This document shows, piece after piece, positions 62,081 through 64,000 of a DNA stretch of 64,000 bases. Location of the stretch: NCBI RefSeq assembly GCF_000412675.1, contig NC_021505.1, forward strand, positions 5,016,501-5,080,500. Reading direction: 5' to 3'. Position 1 is the stretch's first letter. The number at the start of each line of letters is the position of its first letter. Both the position numbers and the translations under genes were made by a program. The notes beneath the pieces are model-generated. The model did not search any database, was not told where the DNA came from, and saw only the letters and a program-made list of their open reading frames with translations. Origin of the DNA: Pseudomonas putida NBRC 14164. Lineage in GTDB: Bacteria > Pseudomonadota > Gammaproteobacteria > Pseudomonadales > Pseudomonadaceae.

Positions 62081-64000
62081 CCGATTCGATCAATGTGACC
62101 CTGCCTGAACAGCCCACGGCCCCCGCGGCCGAAGCGCCTCATCGACCGGACCTTGGGCCGTGGCTGGAAGTGATGCTGCAGGTGGCGCACCACTACCGCC
62201 TGGACGTGTCGCCCCAGCGTATTCGCCTGGCCGCCGTCGAGGATGCTCGCCCGCTGGATGAAATCCTTCGCCACATGGCGCGCCAGGCCGGCCTGGCCCT
62301 GCGCTTCGTGCGCTTCGACGCCAAGGGCTTGAGACAGTGGCGTACACCGCTGGTACTGGAACTGGATGATGGCCAGCTGGCGGTGGTGGAATCGGTCACC
62401 GAAGAGGACGACCTGGCGGTGGTGTTTGCCGGTGACCAGGGCCTGACCTCTCGCCTGCCCCGCGACAGCCTCAAGGGCCGCATCAACCGCGTTGCGCTGC
62501 TGCGCCCGGCGCGGCCGCTGCGCGATGTGCGCACAGATGACTACACCGCACCCTACGACCGCCACTGGTTTGCCCGCATCGTGCTGCGCGACCTGCGCCC
62601 CTATGGGCAGGTGATGGTCGCCTCGCTGGTAGCCAACGTATTGGCCCTCGCGGGGGTGCTGTTCTCGATGCAGGTGTACGACCGGGTGATCCCGGCCGAG
62701 TCGCTGCCAACCCTGTACGTGCTGTTCGGGGGTGTAGTGCTGGCGCTGGTGTTCGACTTCAGCATGCGCCTGCTGCGGCTGAAGGTGACGGACCTGCTCG
62801 GCAAACGCGCCGACCTGCGGGTGAGCGACCTGGTCTACGGGCATGCCTTGCGCCTGCGCAACTCGGTGCGGCCGAAGTCCACCGGTTCGTTCATCTCGCA
62901 ACTGCGCGAGCTGGAATCGATCCGCGACCTGATCACTTCCAGCACCGCCACGGCGCTGGCCGACCTGCCGTTCTTCCTGTTGTTCCTGTTCGTGTTCTGG
63001 CTGATCGGCGGCGTGCTGGTGTTCATCCCGCTAGCCGCACTGCTGGCCATGGTGGTGCCTGGGGTACTGGCCCAACGGCGCCTGGCGCGGCTGGCCAATG
63101 CCTCCATGCGCGAGTCGGCGCTGCGCAACGCCATGCTGGTAGAAAGCATCCAGGGCCTGGACGAGATCAAGGCACTGCAGGCCGAAGCACGCTTTGAACG
63201 GCAGTGGAACCAGTACAACGCCGCCTGCGCCCACACCAACCTGCGCCTGCGCACCCTCACCAACGGCCTGGTGACCTGGACCCAGAACGTGCAGGGCGCG
63301 GTCTTTGCCGTGGTCATCGTGGTCGGCGCGCCGATGGTCATCGCCGGCGACCTTACTACCGGTAGCCTGGTGGCGGCGTCGATGCTGTCGTCACGGATGA
63401 TGGCGCCACTGGCGCAACTGACCCATGTACTGACCCGCTGGCAGCAGGCCAAGGTGGCCCTGCAAGGGCTGGACAAGCTGATGCAGTCACCGGTCGACCA
63501 CCCCGAAGGCGAAGCCCGCGTACACTTGCCGGCGATTCGTGGCGAGTACCGCCTGCGCCAGGCCAACTTCCGCTACAGCGAGGAGTCCCCGCCAGTGCTG
63601 AACATCGGCCAGCTGGATATCCAGCCGGGCGAGCGCATTGCCGTTCTCGGGCGCAACGGCGCCGGCAAGTCGACCCTGCTGCAAGCCCTGGGAGGGGCCA
63701 TGGACCTGGTGCAAGGCGAGGTCAGCCTGGACGGCATCGCCATGGGCCACCTCGACCCGGCCGACCTGCGCCGTGACGTGGGCCTGCTGCCACAGTACGC
63801 GCGCTTGTTCCACGGCACCCTGCGGGAAAACCTCACCCTCGGCGCCGGCCAGGCCAGTGACCAGGAGCTGGTGGCCGCGCTGGCTGCCACGGGCGCGCTG
63901 GACTTCGTCCGCCGCCTGCCCAAGGGCATGGACCACCTGATCCTGGAAGGCGGCCTGGGCTTGTCCGGCGGCCAGCGCCAGGCCCTGGTGCTGTCGCGCC
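62077..64000 (+). CDS. Type I secretion ABC transporter, permease/ATPase (partial, 3' end outside)
   Basis: An exporter of the LapB/HlyB type that would drive LapF secretion. It opens at ATG 62077 (ATGA overlap with the TolC-like gene) and runs off the right edge after about 641 codons; the family is about 720 residues. The N-terminus (about 25-150) has a C39-peptidase-like fold without the catalytic Cys. The membrane domain spans about residues 165-450. The nucleotide-binding domain has Walker A GRNGAGKS at 525-532 and signature LSGGQ at 629-633. Confidence 0.9.
   Translation, partial: MTDSINVTLPEQPTAPAAEAPHRPDLGPWLEVMLQVAHHYRLDVSPQRIRLAAVEDARPLDEILRHMARQAGLALRFVRFDAKGLRQWRTPLVLELDDGQLAVVESVTEEDDLAVVFAGDQGLTSRLPRDSLKGRINRVALLRPARPLRDVRTDDYTAPYDRHWFARIVLRDLRPYGQVMVASLVANVLALAGVLFSMQVYDRVIPAESLPTLYVLFGGVVLALVFDFSMRLLRLKVTDLLGKRADLRVSDLVYGHALRLRNSVRPKSTGSFISQLRELESIRDLITSSTATALADLPFFLLFLFVFWLIGGVLVFIPLAALLAMVVPGVLAQRRLARLANASMRESALRNAMLVESIQGLDEIKALQAEARFERQWNQYNAACAHTNLRLRTLTNGLVTWTQNVQGAVFAVVIVVGAPMVIAGDLTTGSLVAASMLSSRMMAPLAQLTHVLTRWQQAKVALQGLDKLMQSPVDHPEGEARVHLPAIRGEYRLRQANFRYSEESPPVLNIGQLDIQPGERIAVLGRNGAGKSTLLQALGGAMDLVQGEVSLDGIAMGHLDPADLRRDVGLLPQYARLFHGTLRENLTLGAGQASDQELVAALAATGALDFVRRLPKGMDHLILEGGLGLSGGQRQALVLSR

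Overview
The window looks like a chromosomal stretch from a Pseudomonas putida-group bacterium. It has high GC and Pseudomonas codon use, and P. putida-type REP inverted pairs lie in many intergenic gaps. The order isc cluster, cysE, trmJ, suhB, secDF-yajC-tgt-queA, selenium genes, cyo operon, hmp-norR, lapF matches my recollection of the P. putida KT2440 PP_0804 to PP_0846 region, which I could not check by search.

Region by region: 1-4846 is the Fe-S assembly operon iscR-iscS-iscU-iscA-hscB-hscA on the minus strand, cut at the left edge, with a clear promoter and IscR-type site. 4907-9250 and on to 13744 is housekeeping: cysE, trmJ, suhB, a glycine-zipper envelope protein, and the queA-tgt-yajC-secD-secF operon. 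A tRNA-Leu(CAA) at 13852 is followed by a more variable segment (14011-19080). That segment holds a secreted RidA-family protein next to a Tat/anchor-type L-amino-acid deaminase, a VOC protein, a trypsin-like lipoprotein, a GNAT enzyme and a HI1419/HI1420-type toxin-antitoxin pair with a palindrome inside its promoter. 19260-25708 contains a bestrophin and a selenium block: an ABC importer (binding protein, ATPase, two permeases) divergent from selD-selU. 25832-30602 has small envelope or unknown genes, a GXSXG lipase-like protein and the aminotransferase alaC. 30938-35765 is cyoABCDE (cytochrome bo3 ubiquinol oxidase), preceded by a long upstream region with a perfect ANR/FNR box. dsbB, hmp (NO dioxygenase) and its divergent regulator norR follow.

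The last third is dominated by lapF (40361-60580), a 6739-residue biofilm adhesin of the BapA/Bap/LapF family. It is followed by its probable type I secretion genes, a TolC-like outer-membrane channel and an ABC exporter that runs off the right edge. I count 69 Ig-like repeats in LapF. The first half of the array has a second-order periodicity of exactly five domains (1287-1293 bp), and neighbouring copies are almost identical at the DNA level.

Most of the window is recognisable biology. The points that deserve a second look are the pentad organisation and probable copy-number variation of lapF, the inferred extracytoplasmic deaminase/RidA pair, the probable selenium importer, the self-regulated toxin-antitoxin promoter, and a possible small RNA between hmp and dsbB.
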